From NCBI GenBank assembly GCA_019155185.1, contig CM032816.1, positions 9,092,510 to 9,156,509 of the forward strand: DNA of 64,000 bases. The letters run 5' to 3'. Below the pieces are notes generated by a model. It was not told where the DNA came from and ran no database searches. It worked only from the letters and a program-made list of their open reading frames with translations. Positions 44,935 through 56,904 of the stretch are shown in pieces. Positions within the stretch are counted from its first letter, which is position 1. The number at the start of each line of letters is the position of its first letter. The translations under genes and the position numbers were made by a program. The DNA is from Beaufortia kweichowensis (Eukaryota; Chordata; Actinopteri; Cypriniformes; Gastromyzontidae).

Positions 44935-47860
44935 AAGCGATTATATTGGTTTATTTTAATGTAGTGTATTAATAATTTGATTACATTCATATTTTACATT
45001 TTAAAAAGGGAACTTTGTTTAACAGAGCTATGGATCTCAACCTTTTTACTGCAACTAGTAATATGTATATTTATTACAAAGCTTTAGCTTATTTTTAGCT
45101 ATTATATTTTGTATTAAATATAAGCCTATTTTAAATCTTATTTTGTCTCATTTTAAGTCATATTGAGAGCCCCTTGTAAGCTCATTGAGACCCCTAGTAG
45201 GTCTCATAGGAAAAATAGTAGAATCCATAATATCGTCAAGTGCAAGTCAATAAACGGAAACTCTAAAGGCACAAACCAGTTATGCACCTCTTCAAAGAAA
45301 TCTGCTGCTAATTTGGCTTTAAAGGACAAGGTCACTTATAGCTGGGAAAAGCTGAGCTTGAATGACCCACCAATCTCTTGTTTCCCAATTTAGCCCCTCT
45401 CTGTTTCTATCTGCACTTCTCTTTGCTGAAGCGGCATAAAACGGAAATCTGCACACAATGCCTTCAAACCTAATTAGCTGAAAGCACGCCTCTATTCAAA
45501 TCTTAAACTAAGATTATATTTGATTAGAAGAGAGAAAGTGCTTAGAATTCCAATAATACCACTTCGGGAGGACATCAGTCATGATTATGAATGTAACCAT
45601 CCATCCTTGACTTTGATCAGAGTTTCTTTCTGAATGAAACTCAAGAGGAAACAGCGAGTGAAGTGTGGGTGCCTACATCCTGTAAAAACTGTTTTGATTT
45701 CGTCAACATTTTCAGAGCATTTTTTGTGATTGAACGCATGATATTTCATCAAGAGTCTAAACAATTTGATTCTAGAAGTGATTTGAAAATGTACTAAAAG
45801 TTTGTTTACAACCTGTATCACAGTTATATAAGTATATTATTCTTTATTGAATCCACCCATTGCATTGCTGTAAGCTGTTTTAGACGCCTCTGCTGTTGAA
45901 TACTTATCAAGAAACGATGTGTTTCATAACTCTTTCCCAGTGCTAATTAAATCATTACTTCTGTGTCCTGTATGCTTCAGTGCATATTTTTGATTCAGAC
46001 CGCATGTGTTGTCAGTTTAACTGAAGTACGATCTGATGTTGGCAACCAAAACTTTGCGAACCATCGCAACCACGCATCACGACCTGATAGCATGCATTGT
46101 AATCAGCAAAGCTGTTTCTATTTTTATGCCACAGTTATTCCAGCCAGATATTGCGTTTACACCTTTTTGCATTTACATGTTTTTATTACCCTTTGGACAA
46201 CATTTTGCTCACCTGCGTTAAGACATCTGTGAACTGTATTTATTAAGAGTCATCCAAGTTTAACATGCTCTGTTGCACTGAGCTAATGTAACCAACCAAC
46301 AAATTTTTCCTGTTTAGAAATGCCTTTAGAGACTCTGGGGCTGTAAACAAAAACCTGCTTAATCATTAATCCCAATGTTTATTAATGCCAGATGAATCCC
46401 CGATGAATTAAAGAACAGGCTAAAAGTGCATCTTGTATTTAAGACAGAAATCAAATCACTCTTTTGTGCTCGTTTTATTTACATGTCATCTCCAGGCCAA
46501 GACCCCTCGGCATCTTTACATCTGTTGTTAATTGCTTTTATGGCATTGTACTCTAGAGATTTCTCACTGGTGTAGACATTTCTTTCCAACGTTGGGCACA
46601 TTTGTGTAGGACAGAATGAGATTAACCACCCAATTCATTGTTATTTTCTATAGATGAGAACCCAGTGTCATGACCGCAAAGTCAAATTTAGGGTCTGACC
46701 TTTCTTGTAAGATTCATCATGACTTTTGTCTGAGCTAAAGCTGTCAACCTTTGGACTACGAGGTATTTCACACCAGCTAAAATTTATGTTTTCGTACCTG
46801 TAAGGCAATTTTGAATCTAAAGGCCAAGCTTAAGGTGTTCATAACAGCCCACAGGTAACACTGTTTTTTGCAGTTGTTATGAAATATATTCCGTCTTTTT
46901 CCTGTTGTTCATATGCTGTGTAGCAATCCAGAAGCCAAAAACCATCATCATCTTTTTGCACCCTAACTCGCAGCCATGCATATTGACTCTTTTAAAGCAA
47001 CTGTCGATCTGCCTTCCTATTTTTGTCTTGCTGCAGGCAAGACTGTTTTGCCCATATATATTTTGCTTTTTCTTTTATTTTGCATATTACTTTATTTGTA
47101 TCATTGGCAAAGAGTAACTGTTGAGGTAGAGGAAAAATCTTTGACACATAGCTGACCAGACTCAAACCAGACTCACCCATATGAGCGCCAAGGCTCAACA
47201 TGTACAAAGCAGGTGGGCTAATCAATACAAAATGCTTCACTTCTTGTTTATAATATGAACCTTGAACATTTTGCAAGATTTATTTTGACATTTACATTCT
47301 TGGTATATAAATTCAGTAAATTGAAACTGTTCTGATTTATTGATACATTCATGTAATATTCACCAAAAGTGTCTTGCATAACTCTTGCGTAAACATTCAG
47401 CTTAAGTACGTGGAATATTAAGAACAGAACAAATTCTTCACTCAAGAAAACATGTTTGTTTTCTCCTTTTTTATCAGCAGCTTTGCAAATAAAGCTTGAC
47501 AGAAGCTACAAGCCACGCAAAGAATAATGATATTTACTCTTCATGAGTCCACGCTCACTTTAAGATGGAATTAATCACAGATGTCAGAGGTGCGTTTTTC
47601 CCTCTTTATTTTTCCTTTCTTCTGCCTTTTTCTTTTAATTCCCATCACCACCTTCCTTACGGCTTCTTCCAAACACTAGCATGCATGTCAGTATGAGAAA
47701 TGTCATACTATAACCTTTTTGGCAGAGCCTGTGGCTAAGCAGATGGCATGTGGATGTCAAATACTTTCACTCTAAATGTATTTATTGCCTTGCATCCTAT
47801 GACAACAAAAAGGCAATTTTTGAACCCATGTGTGTGAATGAAAAACCTGGCTTTCAGATT
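44935..47860. other. Intergenic DNA, 44.9-47.9 kb
   Basis: AT-rich with several short chance frames on both strands, for example at 45.2, 46.0 and 47.1 kb. No gene, transposon end or tRNA recognised. If island 3 is a promoter firing rightwards, its transcript would cover this stretch. Confidence 0.45.
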
Positions 47861-47869
47861 TGAGTGATA

Positions 47870-49205
47870 ACACCCAAGCACCAGCTCTCATCACCTGTGA
47901 AGAGACAGTTAGCGTAGCCACCGCCTTGCACGGCTAACAGCTGAGGCTCAAAAGACATGTCTTCCTCATTGGGTCACATATATTTCACAGACCCCCTGGT
48001 GGCTATTGGTCTGAGTAGGGCAATTATCTAGCGGCCTTTCAGAGGCACCAGAAATGAACAACTGATGGCAGGAGCAAGGGATGAATACAGCAGGTGAATT
48101 AGGGATTGAAACTGAAATAGCATCAGGCCCTCGACTTAGTCTCTCATGGTAAAGTCTGAAAGTCAATTTGGAGACCTGTAGAGGGGACAGTGTTTCTCTA
48201 GAGATCTGAGGGCTTTTTCGGCTGCGGTCAAAGAAATATCGGTTAAAAGAAGACTGGGTGCATGCACACATCTTTTTTTCACCCACTGTAAACTTCCTAT
48301 CTGATTCTTCCTTTCTTTATTCCTTAACATAAATAACACCCTCACAAAAACCTCTAGCTGTGTATCAATCATGACTTGTGTGGCTGTGAAAATAGATTTT
48401 CAGTGGTCTGATCTCTGTTGACATGCTCAAACACAACTCTGACGCACAGGAAACCTCTGGTGCAGCTAACCTTCAACTTTTGCAATTGCAGTTGGATCTT
48501 TAGGGTTAATAAAAGTCTATCCAAAGTTAACTCCATCCAGTACCAAAGACAAAGAGGCTTTCGCACACCACTATTGCTGTCTCTGACCCTCAATTTCAGA
48601 AGACCAGAGTCTGGCAGAATCCATTTGCACCACACAACCCATCGGACCGGTGGCCAAAAAAGAGGGAACTCTTGGTAGCAAATCTCCACTGTTCTTTAGC
48701 CTTTAAGGGCCACTTTACAGATAATGATAGACCGTACATTACTGTCACCAAACAAGTCCCCTTTGGTAATGAAGGCCAAAGATTATATTGACCTTTAAGA
48801 CTCGTCTTCTGTCCTGTTTCCTTCTCCATTCTCTCTTGTTTGCCTACTCCACACTGCTTCAGTGAAAACAAGACCTCAACTGCATATTTTCTCTCAGCAG
48901 CTCCCCGAAGCCAGTTTCTCTTCTTCCCTTTCTTTCTTTGCTCTGAACAGCCAGAAAGGACAGAGGAGGAGGTGACAAACTCGAAGTCAGGGAAGGAAAA
49001 AAGCAAGCACTTGAATTCAAGTCAATCAATATGTCTCGAGAGACTATTATAGGATCGTTCTTTGTCAGTCCTGCGGTGCCCCCAGAGCCAGTCTCAAAGC
49101 GAGTTAGAGTTCTTCCCAGAATTCTCTTCAGCTGCGCCTTTTTAAGAATCTTGTGTTTGCAACTGAGAGACTTGGTGTGTTGACCTTCAGTGTGTGTGTG
49201 TTTCA
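47870..49205. promoter_or_regulatory. Repeat-poor block with many overlapping open frames
   Basis: Frames of 60-136 codons overlap on both strands here (48369-48689 and 48596-49006 on minus, 48418-48678 on plus), reflecting balanced composition more than coding. No family match. CCCCCTGGTGG at 47992-48002 is a CTCF-like core on the minus strand. The density of complex sequence suggests conserved non-coding DNA or an unrecognised transcript. Confidence 0.28.
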
Positions 49206-49911
49206 CCGTCTCATCTCAGTCTCTCTCTCTGGATCCTAACCTTTGCTCTATTGATCTTTTGAGCAGACTTTCATTTATTCATCTGAAACTTGGTGGTAGT
49301 AGTGATGTTTAGCTGTGCAGTCAAATGAAAGTGGTTAATGGAGCTCTCGGTCTGCCGTGCGAGTACTCGGACAGTGGGAGGTAGTGTGGACTTCAAGAAC
49401 CAGGGCCAAGGCCATCTGAATAACCTTTTTTCACCCCATGAACAAAAGCCTTTGACGCAAACCACTGACTCCAATTAAATTCCTATTAAAGTAAACTCAA
49501 TGTGTTCCACTTTCAATTTGTCTGTGAAGGACTGTTTTGCACTTCTCTTTAACTCGGCACCTGAACTGACCGACTCTTCTTTCAAAGAAAATTGCGGTTT
49601 TCAGCTTGGCAGAAATAGTGTTTTTTTTTTTTTGCCTAACAAATGGATCCATTACATCCGCAGGTAACAGACTGGGATTCTGGATGTTCTTGAATTGGCA
49701 GGCTCATTCTGGACAGTTGGCTGAAGCATTTGAAGAAAAACATCCCACTTTGTCATAGCTTATGTTTAGACACCAGATCACAGTATAAGCTGGCAACTGT
49801 ACTGCAGCTGGGGAGAGAGTCAAGGCTATTTACTTAATGAGATGAGATGAGCTGTATGAATAAGAAATTTTAATTTTTAGTCTGCGTCTTTTGATAGTTT
49901 TCTGTTGTTGT

Positions 49912-51109
49912 TAGGGATGGGTATCGTTAAGGTTTTAACGGTATTACTACTTTTATCGATACCACTTATCGATCCAGTACTTTAACGGTACTCTTATCAG
50001 TACTTTTTGTTGTGTTTTTAATAAAAAACAAAACAAATTGAGAACAGAATTAAAACTTTATTTTTAAAATGTAAAATAAAATAATTATCTATAGCCTAAC
50101 AAATAGCAATGTTTGAGCAAATATATATTATACAAACAAAATAAATCAAATAAACAATTTCTTTTGTAAAAGAATGTCCAGTGCTTTAAAGCAACACAGT
50201 TGGGGCAGGTAGACTGCAAAAGAACTGGACTTAAAAGTTATACATGTTTGGAACTACTTGCAATGTACACTACAAAATTTAAGTGTATGTATTTCATCAC
50301 TACAAATTCATTATTAGGTCATTTCTACTTTATCATTTCTTAATAAGCATAGTTTATTCTTATTCATCTATTTGTAAATGCAGTACTGTAAAGGCATTTT
50401 TAATGTCTATGATTTATTTAGCTTACTGCAGAAAAAATACGTGTGGTTATTCATAATTTAACTGAACGTGATGTATTTATTAAAATTATTAAATACTAAT
50501 TTAGAGAGACCTTTATAGGATGCTTATGTCGTTGTTATTTGGGAAGACTGCTAGCATATGTACCTGAGGAGGTGAATGATGAACTAACTAGACAGTCGAA
50601 AACTTTGCAATTCTCTGTCCGCATTATGATGAACTTTTGAAAGATGTTTTGACGGACTGCTTGTGTTTTTCCGGCCCTTACAAGCTAAAAATCTTATTGC
50701 ACGTGTTGTAAAAGATCATTGTCTGCATCCACTGAGTGAAATGTAAACATACTTTAGACCGTTTGGTTCTCACTGCCATCGTCACTCTATTAAGCGACTG
50801 CTTCGTGTTCTGTAACTCGTGCACCTGCACTCAGTGTACTCAGGGACAGACAGGGACATTTTAGGCATGATGGATAAAATGCAGGTAAATGTCTAATGTC
50901 TAAATAGGCTATTATCATAAATTAGAAATGGTTGGACAGTTAAAATGCGCAAGATAACGTTTATTTAGCATTAATAAACAGGACATGTATTTTCTTAATT
51001 TCTCCAGGACCGAAAGCAGAACCGATAGCGTCAGAGCTTATCGATACTTCGGTCTTTCATAATTTAGCACCGGGGCTAGTTTAATACCGGGTTTCGGTAC
51101 CCATCCCTA
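49912..51109. mobile_element. hAT-type non-autonomous DNA transposon, both ends intact
   Basis: The left end is TAGGGATGGGTATCG and the right end, inverted, is TAGGGATGGGTACCG: 15-base terminal repeats with one difference. The element is flanked by the perfect 8-bp direct repeat GTTGTTGT (49904-49911 and 51110-51117), the target-duplication length of hAT transposons. Subterminal ATCGATACC, TTATCGATCC and TTATCGATAC motifs recur near both ends. Length is 1198 bp and no frame of transposase size exists inside, so it would need a transposase supplied in trans. The intact ends suggest a fairly recent insertion. Confidence 0.9.
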
Positions 51110-51493
51110 GTTGTTGTAGATTTTAAGTTTTTGTAATTGCAGGAATACTGCACACAAATGATTGTGTCGTCTATCCTTAATCTCTCTGTATTTGTCACAA
51201 TTAAAGTGAACACCAGTAAGGGGCTTGCAGGTGATGTTGCTGAACCTACTCTGATTCGTAACCCAATAGCTTGTCCTGTTTTAAGCATTTATGTTGTTTG
51301 TGGTGTAGTTGATTACTTGTAGCCTTGATGTTACCCATTGTATGAAAATATCTACCTTAACATTGCACATATTGAGCATACACATGAAAATGCATGTCCA
51401 AACTACAGTTTTGAGAAGTTTTAGATATTTACTTTTTTATTTTAGGTATTTTTTCATTATTTTTTCCTTTTTCTTGAGTCTTAGACCTTTCTA

Positions 51494-51526
51494 TCAATAT
51501 ATAGTTTGTCATGATTAGATTAGAAT
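51494..51526. repeat. Unclassified repeat, copy b
   Basis: Matches 26682-26714 with one difference over 33 bases; flanks differ. See copy a. Confidence 0.65.
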
Positions 51527-52324
51527 GTAATTATGAACACTCTAAAAACTAATTCAGGGGACCTTTAGTCATTACTTAAATATATATATTGTTGTGACAT
51601 AAAAAATCAAGTTCTGAAATGCTGTTAGACTTTTTACTTGTAATTGTTACTTTATTGAGCTTGGATGACACACAAATTATGCCTATTGATTCGATATACT
51701 ATCATGACTTGTCATAGCTTAACATTTTCAGTTAATCAAAATGTATTTAATTTTAAGTTCTGTTAATATAAAATACAATCTTATGACGGAAAACGGCCCA
51801 CACTTTCCCTGCATGCGGTGGATGTTCAAGGCCAGACAGTCTAAACCAGCTGAAAGTCATTGACACTTTAATGTGGTGAATGGTAAGTCATTTTGCTTAA
51901 TTACATTGAATTACATTCGCTCAGGATTCTGTTGGTGATACTGTAAACCTTATACCGACATTTGTGAAAGGTGTTGTTGTTGTTGTTGGTGAACGCGAAA
52001 TGTAAGCATACTCGTGTTGTGGTTGTGGAGTAAATGGCGTAAATAAAGTTTATGGTGACCGAACATGGACTGCGGCCGAGGGATGTTTTGTGGCAAACAC
52101 ATGAGCAGCTTAACGGTTTTTGCTTTACATCCCTGGTTAGCTGCAATAGCAGCTAATTGTTAACAGTTGGTCTAATATTTAAACTTGATGTCTGCATTAG
52201 AGAACATGGCTGTAAATCTTCTCTTTAAAGTTGATTGAAAGAATATTTGTTCATTTCATGTTTAAATTAGTGCCTTGAATGATGGTAATCAATGGTTCTA
52301 AATCATTTGACTATTACTGTCTGA

Positions 52325-52595
52325 TTTTCTGTCTTCACGTTATTTAAAACATTATGTTGGATCAACTTAAATATTTGCATTCATGTTGACAATTTGTAAG
52401 TTCATGTTACTTAGAAATGTGTTTTTATTGTGGCAAAAAAACGTCTTCACCTTACTTAAAACATTATGTTGGATCAACTCAAAATATTGCTTTGAATTAA
52501 TGTAATTCTCCCCATTGGCTTAAGTTAAAAATTCTAGTGGAAAACGTTAACATATTTTTTTTTGTTGAACCAATGTTTTATTTTTTAGAGTGAAA
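52325..52595. mobile_element. MITE with internal tandem duplication
   Basis: A 48-base block starts at 52331 and again at 52443, both containing AAAACATTATGTTGGATCAA, 112 bp apart. The element ends GTTGAACCAATG...TTTAGAGTGAA. The GGATCAAC and GTTGAACC parts are inverse-like, as in a common cyprinid palindromic element. Confidence 0.65.
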
Positions 52596-52979
52596 TATTA
52601 AAGTGAATGGGATACTCAAATGATAAATTATTATTTTAAGCCTGTGAAATATTTTATAAATTTAAACACTAATCTTTCATGTTCTTGCTCAATAACAGAT
52701 TTTGCCTTATTTTTAACATAAAACTTGATTGATTAGATTGAGGCTTTAAAGTTTCAGTTTTAGTAACTTCTCCTTGATTTAACCATTAAAATATGTCCTT
52801 TACCTTCTATATTGAAGATGGACTGTATAGGTCACTACCTTAATTTCGTAAGCTAAAAAACAACAGCTTATCATCTCGCGAAGAAAGGTCAGTTATCTCT
52901 AAATCACGCTAATTGGAAAGAATCTCTTCTCATTGTACGTGATTTAAAAGTACTAAATCCTCTGTTACTTAATTACACT

Positions 52980-53310
52980 TAATTTTCAGCGGACTAGGAT
53001 GATGAATCGAATGACCTCCCTTCTTCCGGCTCTACTCAACTTCTGATTAATCAATTTCTAATCAATGCTGGCATATGAACTGTCTTGATGTATCATTAAG
53101 TTGGCAGAGGGTGCTCCCCCGTGTGTCTGCTGAATGATGCTATAGAATGACAAGCGAGTGATGTCAGACAGAGGTCATTAATGTGCATTTCGCCTCAAAA
53201 GTGGAGACGTGCCGGGAAGACGAGGCTCTGTGGGTTCTGTGTTGGATCAGAGGACGGTTTGATCTAGGCTTTAGGAGATGGGCAGGGCGGGTCGACCCAG
53301 TTGTTTGAGC
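52980..53310. promoter_or_regulatory. Candidate conserved element with palindromic homeodomain site
   Basis: TGATTAATCA (about 53044) is a perfect 10-bp palindrome of the kind bound by PBX/HOX or paired-type homeodomains; CTAATCAATG follows within 15 bases and GGTCATTAATGTGC lies at about 53173. Moderate GC, no repeats, no coding frame. Confidence 0.36.
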
Positions 53311-53887
53311 TTCTCTGGAGAGATTTAACTTATATAATGTAACATCTCTGTAGTCAAGCGTTTCATGTAGCTATGGACTATGAATACAGTGTGTGCAGGA
53401 CTGGGAAAAAGATACTTCAATGTTTATGTTTCATCCAAAGAGGTGGTACTTTATTATTTACAAGAAATATCAAAACAACCCTGACCATTAAAATGCTACT
53501 TTTTTATGTAACTGTAATTGACACAGTTGAGAGAGACCTTTTCTAATATTTAAAGAGCATCTGCATTTCAGACATGCAAATTATGAGCACATAATTGTCC
53601 TTGAAACCTAGCTCGGGTTGCTTTTCTTCTCTCAGTACCTTCATACGTAAACCTGTCTATATTGCTGTTTCTTATTTTAATACACACTTCTAAGGATCAG
53701 CCACCAGAAACTCGAAACATTCGACAGTCATCCTGATTTGAAAAGCACGACCCTGAACTCCGGAAACGTCTTGTACAAGTAGACCACTTAGAATAGTGAG
53801 CACACGTTGAGAGCCCTTAAATCGAGTGTTTAGACAAGTGCTGTACTTTTGCAGAATGTTCTCACAATGCGCAGAACAGCAATATAG

Positions 53888-53888
53888 A

Positions 53889-53923
<35 letters not shown>

Positions 53924-53924
53924 C
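53888..53924. repeat. (GT)n(GA)n compound microsatellite
   Basis: About 11 GT units run directly into GA units. Confidence 0.93.
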
Positions 53925-54121
53925 GAAAGGGAGGGGGAGAGGAAGATGCTTGATCAAGCCCTCTGTTGTTTGTTTCCCATAATGCACAGCAAAAACTCCC
54001 TTGGAATTCCTAATCGGCTAACAGACTTTAGCTATGCTGTGGCAACTTATGAACTAATGAGCTAACCTTCACACATCTGACCTCACACTGGAACTAATAT
54101 CACATTTCTCTCGCTCGCCCG

Positions 54122-54146
54122 CTCTCTCTCTCTCTCTCTCTCTCTT
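54122..54146. repeat. (CT)n microsatellite
   Basis: About 12 CT units after a CTCGCTCGCCCG lead-in. Confidence 0.92.
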
Positions 54147-54369
54147 TTAAATGTGTCTTCACAAGTGCAGCATCATGTAGTTTTTATTGTTTTCTAGCTG
54201 CGTCTAACCTGTTATATCTCAGAAATGCAATATCTTAAACATTTTTAGAACGTCTAAAATGTTTGTGTGTGTTATATAGAGACCATTACGAAAACTAACC
54301 ATTTTTTGGTTTTAGAACAGTAACCATAGGTCATATCTCATGCCGCTCTCTTTTAAAATGTGCTTCACA

Positions 54370-54533
54370 ATGCCATCGAAGAACCATTTAATGGTTTCCT
54401 TCAGCACAAGTGAAAAAGTAAAAAGGTTCTTTAGGCTACAAAAAGTATGAAAGAAACGGTTCTTTAAGAACATTTGACCGAATAGTTCACTTTGAATAAC
54501 CTTTTGTAGCACCTTTATTTTTAAGGTTGTATG
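54370..54533. mobile_element. MITE of the GAACC/GGTTC type
   Basis: ATCGAAGAACCATTTAATGG, AAAAGGTTCTTTAGG, AACGGTTCTTTAAGAAC and CCTTTATTTTTAAGGTTGTA are repeated GGTTCTTT/AAAGAACC units ending in the CTTTATTTTTAAG terminus, a very common cyprinid palindromic repeat. Confidence 0.65.
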
Positions 54534-54534
54534 C

Positions 54535-56365
54535 TCAGAATAGTATACTCATATTTATCTTTTAGTTTTTTAGATTCCTTACAAATCATGCCTGTACGAG
54601 ACATTAGCGACTGCTGGGTCGGATGGTAATGTGGATCTACTTGCATCTACTTCATTTTCAAAATGAAACAAATAATCGACTGTGGCCTCAGCAAAATCAC
54701 TTGTCAGTTGACAGTCACGTTTTCATTGTTTTTCAGTTCAGAGTTTGGCGTTTGACAGTTGATCACATGTCTCTCCTCTGGTGCAGACCGCAGCTGAAGT
54801 AAACAGCTGTGTTTTATGAAGTCAGCACAACCTGCTGATCTTATGCAGTCTAAAGAATCTCATCCATCTTAACTCTTGTCACCCACTCTTCCCGTCTCTA
54901 TCTCTCTCTTCCTCCAGCTTCTCTCTCAGTAGACTTCCTGTTTTGCTTGTCTGACTTCAAAAGCCTGTGTGCGATGCCCTGCGGTACCAGTGGCATGGGG
55001 AATATCTCGTGTACAGGTTGAAAACAACATTCTTAATGTAGTATGTGTCATTAGTGCACAATGTAGATACATTGAAGCCTTTTATTTTTTATTTTTGTTA
55101 AAGCACACACAAACACCACACAGAAATGCATGCATTCGGAAGAGACTTATCTAAACAGTGCATTCAAGTTATACCTTTTTTATGAATATATGTGTTATGT
55201 CCAAATCTGTTGGTCAAGATTCCAGTAGCATAACCAAAATATGACAAAAAAATAGAAAATAGAAATCTTTTGCCTTGTCTTTCTGATACAGGGGTTGCTG
55301 AGGTCCTCAGGTGGCTGGTGAGTGGCAGATATTGATCACTTCCTGTCAGGACTTATTAAGGGACTTGTGAAATCCTTCAGGTTTGGTGGAACACCCATAC
55401 ACAGTGGCTCTCGAGTAGGAACACCCTGCTATCCACAGACACACAAAAGTAGGTTTTAAAACCTTGCTTCGAATTTCCTCTGAAATGTAGAGAAATTGGA
55501 ATGTAAAATATGTGGAATATATGATTCTGCTCATGGGGATCTAAGTTAACCTCTAAATTAACTCCAGATTTCATGGCACTAATTTGATTTATTTCACCCT
55601 CAGTTGCACTTGTTGTATCAACTAGTAATCTTATTAACCTTAATCTTATTACCTTTTTCCCAGTCTGACTGATAAGAAAACTTGCATTAAATCAGATTAA
55701 AACTTGCCATATTGAGAATATACTTCTTTCTAGTCTAAGTAACAGTCACTATTGGTCATACTGGTTTCTGGGTTAAATTCATTAATGATTTATTATAAAA
55801 CATTAAACGTAGTTGGGGGGTTTGATTTAGAAGGCATCATTAATGCACTATGATGATTCAGATACTGTACGATAAATAAACCGATCCAGACAAAGGTTAT
55901 TGATGATATAAAGCCTCAGACAGAGGAGCTTGACTCATCAATCAAATATGAAAGCAATTAAGTCCTGTAAGATACAGTGACTAGACCTCATTTAAGTGAA
56001 ATGACCCAACCATATACAATATGCATTATAGTCCAGCACAGCTTAATGTTGTTTACACATCCACTTAAGAGTTGTAAATCTATAATGTTATGCTGTGTGC
56101 ATGTATTTACAGTAACATTTAAACAGCGTTTTATTATTATGCTTATTAGGACAACATGTCGTACTGTAAGTTTAACAAGTGTACTGTATAATTGTAGCAT
56201 GAATGTTCTTGTGTTTTATTTACGTGTCACTTTGGTTTCTTTTATTTAGGTGACCAGAACGGAGGAAATCTTAAAGACTACTGCACTGTTTTTAGCATCA
56301 ACATTTAATATGTTTTTAAAAATGCATTTAAAGTTCTGGGATGTGACTAAATCACTGTTTCTGTC
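54535..56365. other. Intergenic DNA without recognisable genes
   Basis: Mixed composition. TCCAGCTTCTCTCTCAGTAG near 54916 and other pyrimidine tracts resemble acceptors, but no coding frame follows. Nothing else recognised. Confidence 0.45.
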
Positions 56366-56369
56366 GTTT

Positions 56370-56900
56370 GACTGATAGAAAGCTAAACACTCATCAACAT
56401 AAATAAGATAAAACGCTTTTCCATTTCAGAAGCGAAATGTTTTGAATGGAATGGAAAAGAGACGTTAACTACAGCAGCGATGACAGTTATCTCGACAGCT
56501 TTAAACAGACATGAGTGATGAGAGGAAGAAACAGCGTTCCTGACAAGCTGAATGCGAAGCGCCAATGTGAAGAGGCAATTAAGGAGGAAACGCAATCGAG
56601 ATACACAAGTCTAGCCGTTTTTCGGCCCTCCCTGGAGAGGCAGGTGTGTTTGCCAAAAAATATGACGCACAGGTGACTAAGTGGGTTTTTGAACAACTCC
56701 ACGTCCGACCGACAGCTAGATTGAGTTGAGTTTTTACCATCAGTGGCTGTGATAACTTAAAAAGGCGTTGGAGGGATGTTTTATTTACGTCTGCGTACGC
56801 TGTTCAAAAGGAGCTGGTGGAAAAGCTGATCGAGACGATTAATTGACTGTTCTGCCGTTTTTAGTTTTCATTTCCTAGCACGCACGAGGGAATTTGAAAG
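56370..56900. promoter_or_regulatory. Candidate conserved non-coding element
   Basis: Repeat-free, with GCGATGACAGTTATC (about 56475), GAGGCAATTAAGGAGG (about 56572), CGATTAATTGACTG (about 56834) and moderate CpG. Two minus-strand frames of about 70 codons overlap and are unrecognised. Confidence 0.32.
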
Positions 56901-56904
56901 ACAT

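Noticed and set aside
47966..49206. A multi-exon gene on the minus strand built from overlapping frames of 69-136 codons
   Set aside because: Frames conflict on both strands, none resembles a known family, and no consistent donor/acceptor series joins them.
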